The notes below the pieces were generated by a model. The model saw nothing but the letters and a program-made list of their open reading frames with translations. It made no database searches and was not told the origin of the DNA. Both the position numbers and the translations under genes were made by a program. From NCBI GenBank assembly GCA_000620545.1, contig JIBA01000004.1, positions 1 to 64,000 on the forward strand: a stretch of 64,000 nt of DNA, given 5' to 3'. This document shows positions 56,529 through 64,000 of the stretch, piece after piece. How positions within the stretch are numbered: the first letter of the stretch is position 1; every line of letters begins with the position of its first letter. This DNA is from Intrasporangiaceae bacterium URHB0013. GTDB taxonomy: Bacteria > Actinomycetota > Actinomycetes > Actinomycetales > Dermatophilaceae.

Positions 56529-57524
56529 TCAGACACCGACGGCGACGACGGAACCGACGGGCTGTCCGTGACCGAGCACCGGCTGGTGCTCGAGCACGTC
56601 GAGCACGTCGTCACTGCCGACCCCGATGCGGCGCAGCACGGCAGCCAGCAGCACACTGCGGGCGCGGGACGAGCCGTCGGCCACCTTGACCGCGATGCCG
56701 CGCCCGTCGGCCAGACCCACCGCATAGACCGCCTCGGCGCCGTCCTTGGCGACCGAGCCGTCGACGCCGCGGATCAGGGCCGTGACGTCACGGTGCGTGC
56801 CCCCGAGGTACTCGGGGTGGTCGCGGATGGCCGTGACGATCTTGGCCTCCGGACCTTCCGTCGCTGCCGAGAGACGGCCGAAGGAGTGCGCGAGGGCGCG
56901 AAGCGGCACGGCGTGGATGGGAGCCCCGCAGCCGTCGACGGCCACGGCGCTCGGTTCGACACCGGTGAGCTCGCGCACGGTCTCGGCGATGACGACCTGG
57001 AGCGGGTGTGCGGGGTCGCGGTAGGTGTCGAGGTCCCAGCCGTTGACGACGCAGGTCGCGAGCATCGAGGCGTGCTTGCCCGAGCAGTTCTGCACGACCG
57101 ACTGCCGGGGACGGCCACTCGCGATCCATCCGATGCGGGCGGCCTCGTCGTAGGGGTAGTCCGGGGTGTTCTGCAGGTCTGCCTCGGTCAGGCCCGCGCC
57201 GGCGAGGATCTCGCGAGCTGCCTCGACGTGGAAGTCCTCGCCGGAGTGGCTGGCACACGCCAGGGCCAGGAGGCGGCCGTCGGTCGCGAGGCCGCTGCGG
57301 ACCATGGCCAGCGCCTGGAGCGGCTTGCTCGAGCTGCGGGGGAACACGGCTCCGCTCGAGTCACCGACCTCCAGCTCGACCGAGCCGTCGGGAGCCGTGA
57401 CGACGGCCGTGCCGTGGTGCACCGACTCGACGAATCCGGCCCGCACGACGTGCGCGACGATCGGGGCGTCGGCGAGCGCCGTGCTGACGGAGGTGGCGGG
57501 CGACGGGATGGGGTGATCGGACAC
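56529..57524 (-). CDS. L-asparaginase, plant/rhizobial II type (asparaginase II)
   Basis: A 331-residue enzyme resembling the rhizobial/AnsA-II asparaginase group: HHGTAVVTAPDGSVELEVG near the N-terminus, FPRSSSKPLQALAMV, ACASHSGEDFHVEAAREIL, QNCSGKHASMLATC and DGCGAPIHAVPL. It hydrolyses asparagine to aspartate and ammonia. GTG 57524 has CATACT seven bases upstream, a leaderless start. First gene of the pair with dtd. Confidence 0.88.
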   Translation of the reverse strand: MSDHPIPSPATSVSTALADAPIVAHVVRAGFVESVHHGTAVVTAPDGSVELEVGDSSGAVFPRSSSKPLQALAMVRSGLATDGRLLALACASHSGEDFHVEAAREILAGAGLTEADLQNTPDYPYDEAARIGWIASGRPRQSVVQNCSGKHASMLATCVVNGWDLDTYRDPAHPLQVVIAETVRELTGVEPSAVAVDGCGAPIHAVPLRALAHSFGRLSAATEGPEAKIVTAIRDHPEYLGGTHRDVTALIRGVDGSVAKDGAEAVYAVGLADGRGIAVKVADGSSRARSVLLAAVLRRIGVGSDDVLDVLEHQPVLGHGQPVGSVVAVGV

Positions 57525-57531
57525 GCCCAGA

Positions 57532-57537
57532 AGTATG
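57532..57537 (-). promoter_or_regulatory. -10 box CATACT of the leaderless asparaginase gene
   Basis: On the minus strand CATACT, then TCTGGGC, then GTG 57524. Confidence 0.5.
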
Positions 57538-57550
57538 CCGGAGCGACGCA

Positions 57551-57588
57551 GCAGGGCCGCCACCCCGGGTGTGAGGTGGCGGCCCTGC
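57551..57588 (-). terminator. Strong hairpin terminator after the HbhA-like gene
   Basis: Perfect 14-bp arms (GCAGGGCCGCCACC, 57551-57564, and 57575-57588) with a 10-nt loop lie 44 bases downstream of the stop, on the minus strand. Confidence 0.85.
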
Positions 57589-57631
57589 CGTGCCTCTCGG
57601 CACCGGCGCTGCCGGCTGGACGGCGTGAGCG

Positions 57632-58648
57632 TCAGCTCGTGGTCGTGGAGGTCGTGGAGGTCGTGGAGCTCGTCGTGCTCTTGGTGGCCGGCGCCTTCTT
57701 CGTGGTCCTCTTGGCGGGCGTGGCCTTCTTCGCGGCCGTCTTCGTCGTGCTCTTCGTCGACGCGGCAGTCTTCCGGGTCGTCTTCTTGGCCGGGGCCGAC
57801 GTGCTCGCACCCTTGGCCGCGGCCTCGGCGCTCGTGGCGGAGCTGCGGGCCGCGACCTTGCGGGTCGTGGTGGCCTCGACCTGGTTGGCCTTGCGCGTGG
57901 CGGCCGCCTTCTGGGCCGCCGACTTGCGGATCGCCGTCTCGTGCGCGGCGGTGCGCGTGGGCGGGACCGGCGCGGCGGCAGAACCGACGGCGTCGACCGA
58001 CGTGGCGACCTGCGAGCCGAGCTTCGAGGCGTCCTTGACCACGACGTCCTTGACGCTCTGGGCGACCTTCTCGCCCTCGCTCAGCGCGGCCCCGGCGACG
58101 CGGCGGCCACGAGTCACCGTGGCGGTGCCGCGCTCGGCGAGGTCGTAGGCCGTGCGCTCACCCTGCGCACGGAGGTCGGTGACGACCTTCTCGCCGCGGG
58201 CGGCGGCCGCGTCGTACTGGTCCTTGGCGTTGCTGGCCATGACGAGGCCCTCGTTGAGGACGCGGGCCGGGAGGTCCTGGGCCCGCGTGACGAAGCGCTC
58301 GGCATACGTCGTCGCGAGCTTCTGCAGCTCGGTGGTGCGGCCCTGGAGCTCGGCGATGCGCTTCTGGAGGTCCTTCTGCAGCTGGTCCGCCTCCTTCTTG
58401 GCGCCCTGGCGCAGGTCGACGCGCGTGGCCTGCTTGCGCGCGACCTCGAGCTGCTCGCCGGCCGTGCGGACGGTGTCGATCGCGATGTTGGCCGCGCCGA
58501 CGACGGCATAGAATGGGGTCGGGTCGACCTGGACCTCGGGCATACGGCCCTCGACCTGGACCAGCTGACCGCGCAGGTCGGCAGCGGCGGCCTCGGCCTG
58601 CTTCTGGGCGTCCTTGACGGCCTGGGTGATCTTCTTGCTGAGTGCCAT
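57632..58648 (-). CDS. Heparin-binding hemagglutinin (HbhA)-like protein
   Basis: A 338-residue protein. The N-terminal two thirds are a helical, coiled-coil region (LQKDLQKRIAELQGRTTELQ; DLPARVLNEGLVMASNAK). The C-terminal third is a Lys/Ala/Thr-rich tail (TTRKTAASTKSTTKTAA) ending in a run of Thr and Ser, as in mycobacterial HbhA, whose Lys-rich tail binds heparin. It follows an XRE regulator by one base, the order known for Rv0474-hbhA in M. tuberculosis. Confidence 0.8.
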   Translation of the reverse strand: MALSKKITQAVKDAQKQAEAAAADLRGQLVQVEGRMPEVQVDPTPFYAVVGAANIAIDTVRTAGEQLEVARKQATRVDLRQGAKKEADQLQKDLQKRIAELQGRTTELQKLATTYAERFVTRAQDLPARVLNEGLVMASNAKDQYDAAAARGEKVVTDLRAQGERTAYDLAERGTATVTRGRRVAGAALSEGEKVAQSVKDVVVKDASKLGSQVATSVDAVGSAAAPVPPTRTAAHETAIRKSAAQKAAATRKANQVEATTTRKVAARSSATSAEAAAKGASTSAPAKKTTRKTAASTKSTTKTAAKKATPAKRTTKKAPATKSTTSSTTSTTSTTTS

Positions 58649-58649
58649 C

Positions 58650-59117
58650 TCAGTTCTCCTTCTCTTTGAGCTCGGGGGTCGCTGCAGCGGGCGTGCTGCG
58701 CGACGGGCGCCGGCGGGCGGGCGCGGCCGGCGGCGGGTCCGGCGTGGTCACGGGAGTCGTCTCGTCAACTCCGACGAACGACAGGTAGATGTCGACGAGC
58801 ACCGCGCGCTGCCGGTCGGTGAGGACCGGGTCGACGGCGATGGCGGAGAGGACGTCGGCGACAGTGGCAGGGTCGCCGTCGGCGACCCGCTCGTCGAGGA
58901 TTCCGGCCCGGACGTAGAGCGACTCGGCCGAGACCTGCAGCCCCTTGGCGATCTGCTGCAGGATCTCGGCGCTCGGGCGCTTGAGCCCTCGCTCGATCTG
59001 CGACAGGTAGGGGTTGGAGACTCCGGCCATCTCGGCGAGCTGCCGCAGCGACAGCTGGGCGCTCTCGCGCTGCTCGCGCAAGTAGGCCCCGAGGTCGGGA
59101 AGCGGAAGCTTGCTCAT
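58650..59117 (-). CDS. XRE-family transcriptional regulator upstream of hbhA
   Basis: A 155-residue protein. The Cro/CI HTH is at about residues 8-65 (AYLREQRESAQLSLRQLAEM; GVSNPYLSQIERGLKRPSAEI). The second half is a helical dimer region and a Pro-rich tail. ATG 59117 follows GGAG. Coupled to the HbhA-like gene, and it may autoregulate through TGCT/AGCA dyads before its start. Confidence 0.9.
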   Translation of the reverse strand: MSKLPLPDLGAYLREQRESAQLSLRQLAEMAGVSNPYLSQIERGLKRPSAEILQQIAKGLQVSAESLYVRAGILDERVADGDPATVADVLSAIAVDPVLTDRQRAVLVDIYLSFVGVDETTPVTTPDPPPAAPARRRPSRSTPAAATPELKEKEN

Positions 59118-59198
59118 GGCTCCATTGTGCTAACTACAGCAAGCAGAATGCAAACTCTGGGCAGCGTGAGCCGCCCCACACCCTGACTGACCCCCGTT

Positions 59199-59298
59199 TC
59201 GCGCGCTCCAGCGACGAGCGCGCGATGTCGGATCCGAGCGCGCCGAACTTCACGCGCTTGAGGGCAGGATCGCGCGCTCCAAGCACGAGCGCGCGATC
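59199..59298. repeat. Two related palindromes (TCGCGCGCTC-type) between BKACE and XRE genes
   Basis: A 10-bp-arm hairpin at 59199-59225 (loop CAGCGAC) and a 12-bp-arm one at 59268-59298 (loop CAAGCAC) share the arm TCGCGCGCTC. They lie downstream of the BKACE gene on the minus strand and may act as terminators; they also recall the two-hairpin design of BIME/REP elements. Confidence 0.7.
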
Positions 59299-59346
59299 CG
59301 TCGGCGGGAGCAGCGGTCCCGGACGGATCAGTGAGGGGGCCCTCGG

Positions 59347-60201
59347 TCAGCGGGTGCGACGGTCCTTGATGGAGAGGGCCTCGCGAGCCTGCGTCGTCGT
59401 CATCGGCGGTCGCTGCATGAGCGTCGCGATCTCGGCGGCTCGGACGACGAGCTCGCTGTTGTGCGCGACCGGCCGGCCCTTGGCATACATGAGGTTGTCC
59501 TCCATGCCCACGCGGAGGTGGCCGCCCGCCGAGAGGGCAGCGGCGACGATCGGCAGGTGCGCGCGGCCGATGCCGGTGGCCGACCAGCTCGTGACCTCCG
59601 GCGGCAGCATGGCAACGCCGGCGAGCAACGCCTGCGGCGTGCCTGGCATCGCACCCGGCACCCCGGTGACGAAGTCGACGTGAACCTTGCCTCCGTAGGG
59701 CAGGCCGCACTCGTCGATGAGCCGGCGCAGAGCGTGCACGTGGCCGAGCTCGAACAGCTCGAACTCGGGCACGACCTCGCGTTCCTGCGCCTGGCGGTAC
59801 AGGTCGACCATGAAACCCCAGGGGTTGAGGAAGACGCCGTCGCCGAAGTTGGTCGTGCCGCACGTCAGTGAGCAGGAGTCGGGGTCGGCGTCGAGGACCG
59901 TGAGGCGCTTCTCGAGCGGATCGGTGATCGAGCCGCCGGTCGAGAGCTGGACGATGAGGTCGGTGGCCTCGCGAACGCCCTCGACGGCCTCCTTGAGGAA
60001 CGCCGGCTCGAGCGTCGGCTGGTGCTCCCGGTCGCGCACGTGGATGTGGATGAGGGCGGCTCCCGCTCGCTCACACGCGACGGCGGTCTCGACGAGCTCC
60101 TCCGGCGTGGTCGGCAGGGCCGGGACGTGCGACTTCGCGGTCTCGGCACCTGTAGGCGCGACGGTGATCAGGGTGCTCGCGGCGGTGCGTGCGGTGCTCA
60201 T
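59347..60201 (-). CDS. BKACE-family beta-keto acid cleavage enzyme (DUF849)
   Basis: A 284-residue TIM-barrel enzyme that cleaves beta-keto acids with acetyl-CoA, as in 3-keto-5-aminohexanoate cleavage enzyme. The zinc pair His52/His54 is in IHIHVRD. Also GGSITDPLEKR, VGMEDNLMYAKGR and the ELV.RAAEIA end are typical. The start is ATG 60201, with ATG 60210 in frame. The substrate cannot be told from sequence. Confidence 0.88.
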   Translation of the reverse strand: MSTARTAASTLITVAPTGAETAKSHVPALPTTPEELVETAVACERAGAALIHIHVRDREHQPTLEPAFLKEAVEGVREATDLIVQLSTGGSITDPLEKRLTVLDADPDSCSLTCGTTNFGDGVFLNPWGFMVDLYRQAQEREVVPEFELFELGHVHALRRLIDECGLPYGGKVHVDFVTGVPGAMPGTPQALLAGVAMLPPEVTSWSATGIGRAHLPIVAAALSAGGHLRVGMEDNLMYAKGRPVAHNSELVVRAAEIATLMQRPPMTTTQAREALSIKDRRTR

Positions 60202-60237
60202 GCCGCACATCCTGCCAGCGCCGCGGACGGCCGTCGG

Positions 60238-61296
60238 TCAGGGGGCGACGATCGTCGTCTGCGCGGCCGAGAGGTCCTCGACGAGCAGCTCGAGGGTCGG
60301 GTCCGTGTTGCGCTTGATGACCGCCAGGGCGATGGGCCCGTCGACGTGGTGGCGACCGACGGAGGTCACGCGCCCGACGACGCGATCGCCCGCCCGGACC
60401 TCGCTGCCCTGTGCGGGCAGGACGTGGCCCGAGCCGTCGAGGTGGAGGAAGACGAGACGGCGCGGAGGCCTACCGAGGTTGTGGACCCGCGCCACGGTTT
60501 CCTGCCCCCGGTAGCAGCCCTTGTGGAGGTGCACGGCGGTGCGCAGCCAGTCGAGCTCGTGAACGATGGTGCGGTGGTCGGTCTCCGCCCCGAGACGCGG
60601 GCGCCACGCGGCGATGCGCAACGCCTCGGCCGCCCAGAGCCCGGCCATCGGCCGATCTCCCACTGTCACAAGGAGATCGGCGCGTGGCACGAGGACCTGC
60701 CGCCACGCTCGCTCGGTGCCGGGATGGTCGTCAACCGGGCCGTATGCGGTCGTGTCCCCTACGAGGTCAGGCCACGGGTCGCGCCAGGCGAGCGGTTCCC
60801 CCTCGACCGATTCGCTGGCGTGTGGCTCGCCGAGCACTGCCCAGTCGTCGGTGACGAGGGCGACCTCGACGCGCAGCATGAAACGCATCTTGTCGAGCCA
60901 CTCCACGAGCGCCGGACCTGCGCCGGCCTCGGTCGTGATCCACGTCGTCTCGCCGTCATCGACGAGGTGCAGCGAGTGCTCGACGTGCCCCTTGGGACTG
61001 AGGATGAGGGCCTCGCGCGACTGGCGCTGCTCGAGGGCGAGCAGGTGCTGGGTCGTGAGCGAGTGCAACCAGCTGAGCCGGTCCGACCCGGTGACGGTGA
61101 CGACGTCCCGGTGCGAGAGGTCGACGACCGCGAGGCCTTCCTCGAGCAGGCGCTGCTCGCGCATGGGGTCGCCGTAGTGGAGCGCGACACCGACCTCGAG
61201 GCCCTCCCCCGCCACGGCACCCGGGCGCGAGAGTAGGGGGCTCGTGACCGGTCGGGTGGGCAGCTCCAGGTCGCTCATGTTGGGTGGAACGCTCAC
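60238..61296 (-). CDS. ygfZ: YgfZ-type folate-binding protein
   Basis: A protein of about 350 residues of the GcvT-like fold, involved in maintenance of iron-sulfur enzymes. The signature KGCYRGQETVAR, with its conserved cysteine, is present near the C-terminal third. Several starts are possible: ATG 61311 overlapping the FABP stop (ATGA), GTG 61296 with GAGGG, and ATG 61278; I favour GTG 61296. The GGCATACGCC word at 61297-61306 lies in the start region. Downstream of the FABP gene and probably co-transcribed. Confidence 0.85.
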   Translation of the reverse strand: MSVPPNMSDLELPTRPVTSPLLSRPGAVAGEGLEVGVALHYGDPMREQRLLEEGLAVVDLSHRDVVTVTGSDRLSWLHSLTTQHLLALEQRQSREALILSPKGHVEHSLHLVDDGETTWITTEAGAGPALVEWLDKMRFMLRVEVALVTDDWAVLGEPHASESVEGEPLAWRDPWPDLVGDTTAYGPVDDHPGTERAWRQVLVPRADLLVTVGDRPMAGLWAAEALRIAAWRPRLGAETDHRTIVHELDWLRTAVHLHKGCYRGQETVARVHNLGRPPRRLVFLHLDGSGHVLPAQGSEVRAGDRVVGRVTSVGRHHVDGPIALAVIKRNTDPTLELLVEDLSAAQTTIVAP

Positions 61297-61307
61297 GGCA
61301 TACGCCC

Positions 61308-61805
61308 TCATTCCACGCGCTTGAGAGTGGCCGACACGTGGCTCTGGAGCTCCTGGCCCACGGCGGCCATGTCCATGACCCACAACAGGTTGGACTCGAC
61401 GAGGCCGTACATCCGCGTCGCCGCGTTGTACTCCTTCGCGCCCGGTGAGCGCAGGACGCCGTCGGTCTTGAGCTGGACCCTGGCCGGCTCGATCCTGCCG
61501 TAGTAGAGCTCGAGTATGCCGGTGGGGTGCGCGAGGAGCAGCTCGACCTCGCCGTTCTCGAGCGGCCGCCAGAAGCCGGACTCGACGGCGGCGGGGCGCA
61601 CCTTGGCGCCGTTCTCGGAGTCGAGGATCCAGGCGCGGCTCTCCCACTTGAGGAAGCCGCGTCCGTCGTGCGTCACCTCGACCTCCTGGCCGAAGTGCGC
61701 GGACTCTATCGTCGGGTAGCCGACGACCCCGGCACCCTCCCAGCGCCCGATGAGCCAGGCGAGGGGTCGCAGCGGCTCCGGGATGTCCTGGTCGAGGTTG
61801 AACAT
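61308..61805 (-). CDS. FABP/nitrobindin-like protein (DUF1794)
   Basis: A 165-residue beta-barrel protein related to nitrobindin and to M. tuberculosis Rv0813c. Motifs LIGRWEGAGVVGYPTIE, HFGQEVEVTHDGRGFLKWESRAW and VESGFWRPLENGEVELLLAH fit the family, whose members bind heme or fatty ligands. ATG 61805 has TACGAT seven bases upstream. Its promoter shares bases with the divergent DsrE gene. Confidence 0.88.
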   Translation of the reverse strand: MFNLDQDIPEPLRPLAWLIGRWEGAGVVGYPTIESAHFGQEVEVTHDGRGFLKWESRAWILDSENGAKVRPAAVESGFWRPLENGEVELLLAHPTGILELYYGRIEPARVQLKTDGVLRSPGAKEYNAATRMYGLVESNLLWVMDMAAVGQELQSHVSATLKRVE

Positions 61806-61812
61806 GCGCTCG

Positions 61813-61822
61813 ATCGTAGCCT
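61813..61822. promoter_or_regulatory. Overlapping divergent -10 boxes (TACGAT minus, TAGCCT plus)
   Basis: The 23-bp gap between divergent ATGs (61805 and 61829) holds TACGAT on the minus strand (61813-61818) and TAGCCT on the plus strand (61817-61822), sharing two base pairs. Both genes therefore look leaderless and compete for one RNA polymerase site. Confidence 0.65.
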
Positions 61823-61828
61823 GATCCC

Positions 61829-62200
61829 ATGGACACCCCCGCGCGCTCACTCGTCGTCAAGGTCACTGCCGGAACCGAAGCGCCAGAACGCCTCTCGCAG
61901 GCCTTCACGGTCGCCGCCACCGCCGTCGCGAGCGGCGTCGACGTCTCCCTCTGGCTCACGGGCGACTCGACGTGGATGGCTGTCCCGGGGCGGGCGGAGG
62001 GGTTCGAGCTGCCGCATGCGGCACCCATCGTCGAGCTGCGGGACGCGGTGCTCGCCGGGGGTCGCCTCACCGTCTGCACCCAGTGCGCGGCCCGGCGTGA
62101 GCTGACGCAGGACCAGCTCGTCGACGGTGCGGTGATCAAGGGGGCGGCGGTCTTCGTCGAGGAGGTCATGGCACCCGGCACCCAGGCCCTCGTCTACTGA
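61829..62200 (+). CDS. DsrE-family small protein
   Basis: A 123-residue protein of the DsrE/DsrF-like fold (VVKVTAGTEAPERLSQAFTV; VDVSLWLTGDSTWMAV; GRLTVCTQCAARRELTQDQL). The single CTQC pair might take part in sulfur relay, but the family is often of unknown function. Leaderless start at 61829. The 32-bp repeat array B begins ten bases after the stop. Confidence 0.82.
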   Translation: MDTPARSLVVKVTAGTEAPERLSQAFTVAATAVASGVDVSLWLTGDSTWMAVPGRAEGFELPHAAPIVELRDAVLAGGRLTVCTQCAARRELTQDQLVDGAVIKGAAVFVEEVMAPGTQALVY

Positions 62201-62210
62201 GGCCGGCGGC

Positions 62211-62402
62211 GTCGCTGCGGCGAACGGTGGCCACTCGATGTCAGGGCGGCAACGAAACGTGGCCTCTCGACGGTGACGAGGCCGCGGACTTTGGCCCCTC
62301 GACGGTGACGAGGCCGCGAACTTTGGCCTCTCGACGGTGACGAGGCCGCGAACTTTGGCCTCTCGACGGTGACGAGGCCGCGAACTTTGGCCTCTCGACG
62401 GT
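62211..62402. repeat. 32-bp hairpin repeat array B at the DsrE/membrane-protein convergent junction
   Basis: Six units of 32 bp start at 62211, 62243, 62275, 62307, 62339 and 62371. The last four read GACGAGGCCGCG then (A/G)ACTTTGGCC(T/C)C then TCGACGGT. The first two are progressively degenerate but in phase. Each late unit has the core GAGGCC / GGCCTC with GCGAACTTT loop. Its reverse complement is the unit of array A at 50115-50316. Both arrays lie between convergent genes. Confidence 0.9.
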
Positions 62403-62419
62403 TGGGTGGGGGTGGGGGG

Positions 62420-63247
62420 TCAGGTGAGGACGGAGAAGAGGTTCACGACCGCACCGATGACGAGCACCGATCCGGCTCCGGCGCCGGCCTGGCCCCGGAC
62501 CGTCAGCATCGCCGGCTGCAGCGCGAGGACCCGGCGGAAGGACCACGACGCCGTGCCGACCGCGGCGCCGATGCCGAGCGCCTCCAGTGTCCCGACCTCG
62601 GCACCGCGTGACGCGACGACGACGGCCACGAGCACCGCGGCCGCGAGCGCGACGAACCCGAGGAACGGCGTCGCGGCCCGAACCCCTGCGAGCAGGTCGG
62701 TGACGACGGCCGCCCCCACGGCTGCCATGGCGACGACCGCGACGGCCTGACCCCGGTCGCTGTCGGCGGCGACGACGGCCGTCGTGCCGGAGGCGATGAC
62801 GACGAGGCCGCCGAACGACGAGAGCAGCGTGAGGACGAGACCCTCCCGGCCGGCACGCCGGACGAGCTGGCCGCAGAAGGCGAGCAGGATGCCGAACGCG
62901 ACGGCCGCCGGCACCCACAGGAGGTCCTGGCGCAGGGCGCTCAGCACGATCGCCACGGACGCGACGGCGAGCACGACGGTGGTGGCCGCCGGAGTGGAGG
63001 AGCCGGTGAGCGGCGGCCACCCCCAGGCCACCACGAGGGCGAGCCCGAGGGTCACGCCGAGCGCGGCGGCATACCCCGTGCCGTTGGCGACGAGGAGCGC
63101 TGCGGCGGCGACGAGTGTCGCGGCGATGCTGACCCACCGGATGCGGTCAGCGCCCGCGGGCGACAGGGGGAGGTGGAGCGACCCGGCGGCAGAGGCATCC
63201 GGACCGGGCTCGCGGATGGCCGCGTTGTCCTCAGGCACGGGGGCCAT
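62420..63247 (-). CDS. Hypothetical multi-pass membrane protein
   Basis: A 275-residue protein with about eight hydrophobic segments (VSIAATLVAAAALLVANG; VVLAVASVAIVLSAL; VFIL-like and ALAAAVLVAVVVAS), very Ala/Val-rich. No family recognised. The ATG at 63247 is six bases after the MoaD stop, so they are probably co-transcribed. Confidence 0.75.
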   Translation of the reverse strand: MAPVPEDNAAIREPGPDASAAGSLHLPLSPAGADRIRWVSIAATLVAAAALLVANGTGYAAALGVTLGLALVVAWGWPPLTGSSTPAATTVVLAVASVAIVLSALRQDLLWVPAAVAFGILLAFCGQLVRRAGREGLVLTLLSSFGGLVVIASGTTAVVAADSDRGQAVAVVAMAAVGAAVVTDLLAGVRAATPFLGFVALAAAVLVAVVVASRGAEVGTLEALGIGAAVGTASWSFRRVLALQPAMLTVRGQAGAGAGSVLVIGAVVNLFSVLT

Positions 63248-63253
63248 TGTGCA

Positions 63254-63574
63254 TCACCCGCCGGCGAAGGGCGGCAGCACCTCGACGGTCCCACCATCGG
63301 TCACCGCTGCGTCACGACCCACCTTGCGCCCGTCGAGCAGGTAGCTCGCGACCCTCACGACACGGGCGAGATCCGGATGCGCGGCCACAGCTGCGTCGAC
63401 GACCTCACCCACCGTCGAGCCGGCCTGCGTCTCGCTGTCGGTGTCGGCGGCCGCTCGCGCAGCTGCCCAGAAGCGCACCGTGACGGTCGGCGCCACGGTG
63501 GCGGCAACGGCTGTGGCGGCGCCCGTCACACCGACCGGTTCGGTCGTGCCCGGCTCGGGTCCACTCGGGGCCAT
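63254..63574 (-). CDS. MoaD/ThiS-family sulfur carrier protein
   Basis: A 106-residue ubiquitin-like protein ending in the thiocarboxylation motif PPFAGG (C-terminal Gly-Gly). The fold strands TVTVRFWAAARAAAD and GGTVEVLPPF fit MoaD2, which supplies sulfur for molybdopterin. ATG 63574 follows GGAG. The molybdenum enzyme at 8857-9471 is a possible consumer of the cofactor. Confidence 0.87.
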   Translation of the reverse strand: MAPSGPEPGTTEPVGVTGAATAVAATVAPTVTVRFWAAARAAADTDSETQAGSTVGEVVDAAVAAHPDLARVVRVASYLLDGRKVGRDAAVTDGGTVEVLPPFAGG

Positions 63575-63627
63575 CTCACTCCGTCTCATCCTTGCTGCGG
63601 TCGCGTCCGCAGGTGACCAGTCTCGCC

Positions 63628-63633
63628 TATCCT
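63628..63633 (+). promoter_or_regulatory. -10 box TATCCT of a leaderless glnR-type gene
   Basis: TATCCT, then GCCTGAG, then ATG 63641. Confidence 0.6.
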
Positions 63634-63640
63634 GCCTGAG

Positions 63641-64000
63641 ATGGCCCGACTGCTGCTGCTCACCAACGCGCTGGCTCCCAGCGCCGAGGTGCTGCCTGCC
63701 CTCGGGCTGCTGAGCCACACGGTGCGCATCCTGCCCGCGGAGGCCACAGCCCTCGTCGACTCGCCCGACTGCGACGTCGTCATCGTCGATGCGCGACGGG
63801 AGCTGGCGAGCGCGCGCTCCCTCTGCCGGGTGCTGCGCACGACCGGGATCGGCACTCCCCTGCTGGCCGTCCTCACCGAGGGCGGCCTCGCTGGTCTCAC
63901 GGCCGAGTGGGGCCTCGACGACGTGCTGCTCGAGTCCGCCGGCCCCGCCGAGGTCGACGCCCGACTGCGCCTCGCCCTGACGAAGGGCCAGGACGACGAC
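63641..64000 (+). CDS. glnR: GlnR-type response regulator, N-terminal part (partial at window edge)
   Basis: The first 120 residues of an OmpR-family orphan regulator of nitrogen metabolism ([76 protein letters not shown]). The pattern matches mycobacterial and streptomycete GlnR, which has a receiver-like domain lacking the normal phosphorylation site. The winged-helix end lies beyond the window. Leaderless start. Confidence 0.85.
   Translation, partial: MARLLLLTNALAPSAEVLPALGLLSHTVRILPAEATALVDSPDCDVVIVDARRELASARSLCRVLRTTGIGTPLLAVLTEGGLAGLTAEWGLDDVLLESAGPAEVDARLRLALTKGQDDD

Noticed and set aside
55986-58148. 720-codon plus-strand frame over dtd, asparaginase and the HbhA-like gene
   Set aside because: Antisense shadow of three well-recognised genes.
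62241-63137. Minus-strand frame of 298 codons through array B
   Set aside because: Shadow of the membrane-protein gene at 62420-63247 in another frame, extended by the repeat.

Overview
The window reads as a 64-kb piece of chromosome from a very GC-rich actinobacterium. Marker genes that support this are mycothiol biosynthesis and mycothiol-dependent detoxification (mshA, a MscR-type dehydrogenase), SenX3-RegX3, CarD, an Rpf/LysM resuscitation factor behind a c-di-AMP riboswitch, an HbhA-like protein, a GlnR-type regulator and many leaderless starts. The oleB-oleC fusion and overall gene content fit Micrococcales, and Intrasporangiaceae (Janibacter, Knoellia, Terrabacter, Phycicoccus relatives) is my best guess. 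The family-level placement is inference only.

Region 1 (1-11.3 kb) opens with the end of a cytochrome c oxidase subunit I gene and then looks like accessory DNA. It has three acetyltransferase genes, one of them a double-domain fusion of the two types seen singly nearby. It also has a headless TetR remnant, a sigma factor, a uracil-DNA glycosylase-like protein, a DksA-like protein without its zinc cysteines, a zinc-finger/sigma-like protein, a sulfite-oxidase/flavin-reductase pair, and a divergent SDR/TetR pair. Region 2 (11.5-16.8 kb) is an oleA-oleBC-oleD operon for long-chain olefin synthesis. Region 3 (17-19.6 kb) has small or truncated genes, tRNA-Thr(TGT), and rpf with its riboswitch. 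Region 4 (20-25.1 kb) carries a membrane-associated Ser/Thr kinase, a CBS protein and otsA-otsB for trehalose.

Region 5 (25.2-33.5 kb) is a maltodextrin/alpha-glucoside uptake and hydrolysis locus. It is ordered malE-malF-malG-GH13-lacI, with the ATPase gene divergent and an operator-like cluster between them. Region 6 (33.6-37.6 kb) has a DUF4032 protein, an unknown membrane protein and a VKOR/thioredoxin-like disulfide pair. Region 7 (37.8-46.2 kb) is the actinobacterial carD-ispD-ispF-cysS-rlmB block, interrupted by an SDR gene, mycothiol-dependent formaldehyde detoxification genes and membrane proteins. Region 8 (46.5-53 kb) is regX3-senX3-phoU-gpmA-ybjN-mshA, an arrangement resembling Mycobacterium tuberculosis Rv0486-Rv0491. 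Region 9 (53-64 kb) is housekeeping and envelope functions: methyltransferase, MEDS/HATPase regulator, cupin, DUF2516, dtd, asparaginase, HbhA-like protein with an XRE regulator, BKACE enzyme, YgfZ, FABP/nitrobindin, DsrE, MoaD, and the start of glnR.

Beyond genes, the most unusual signals are two intergenic arrays of the same 32-bp, hairpin-forming repeat. They lie 12 kb apart, in opposite orientation, and each sits at a convergent gene junction. Others are a recurrent GGCATACGCC word, about fifteen starts with a -10 hexamer 6-7 nt upstream (leaderless signature), one pair of divergent leaderless genes whose -10 boxes overlap, and an ispD gene that seems to need a CTG start. Smaller ORFs antisense to these genes were treated as high-GC shadows.
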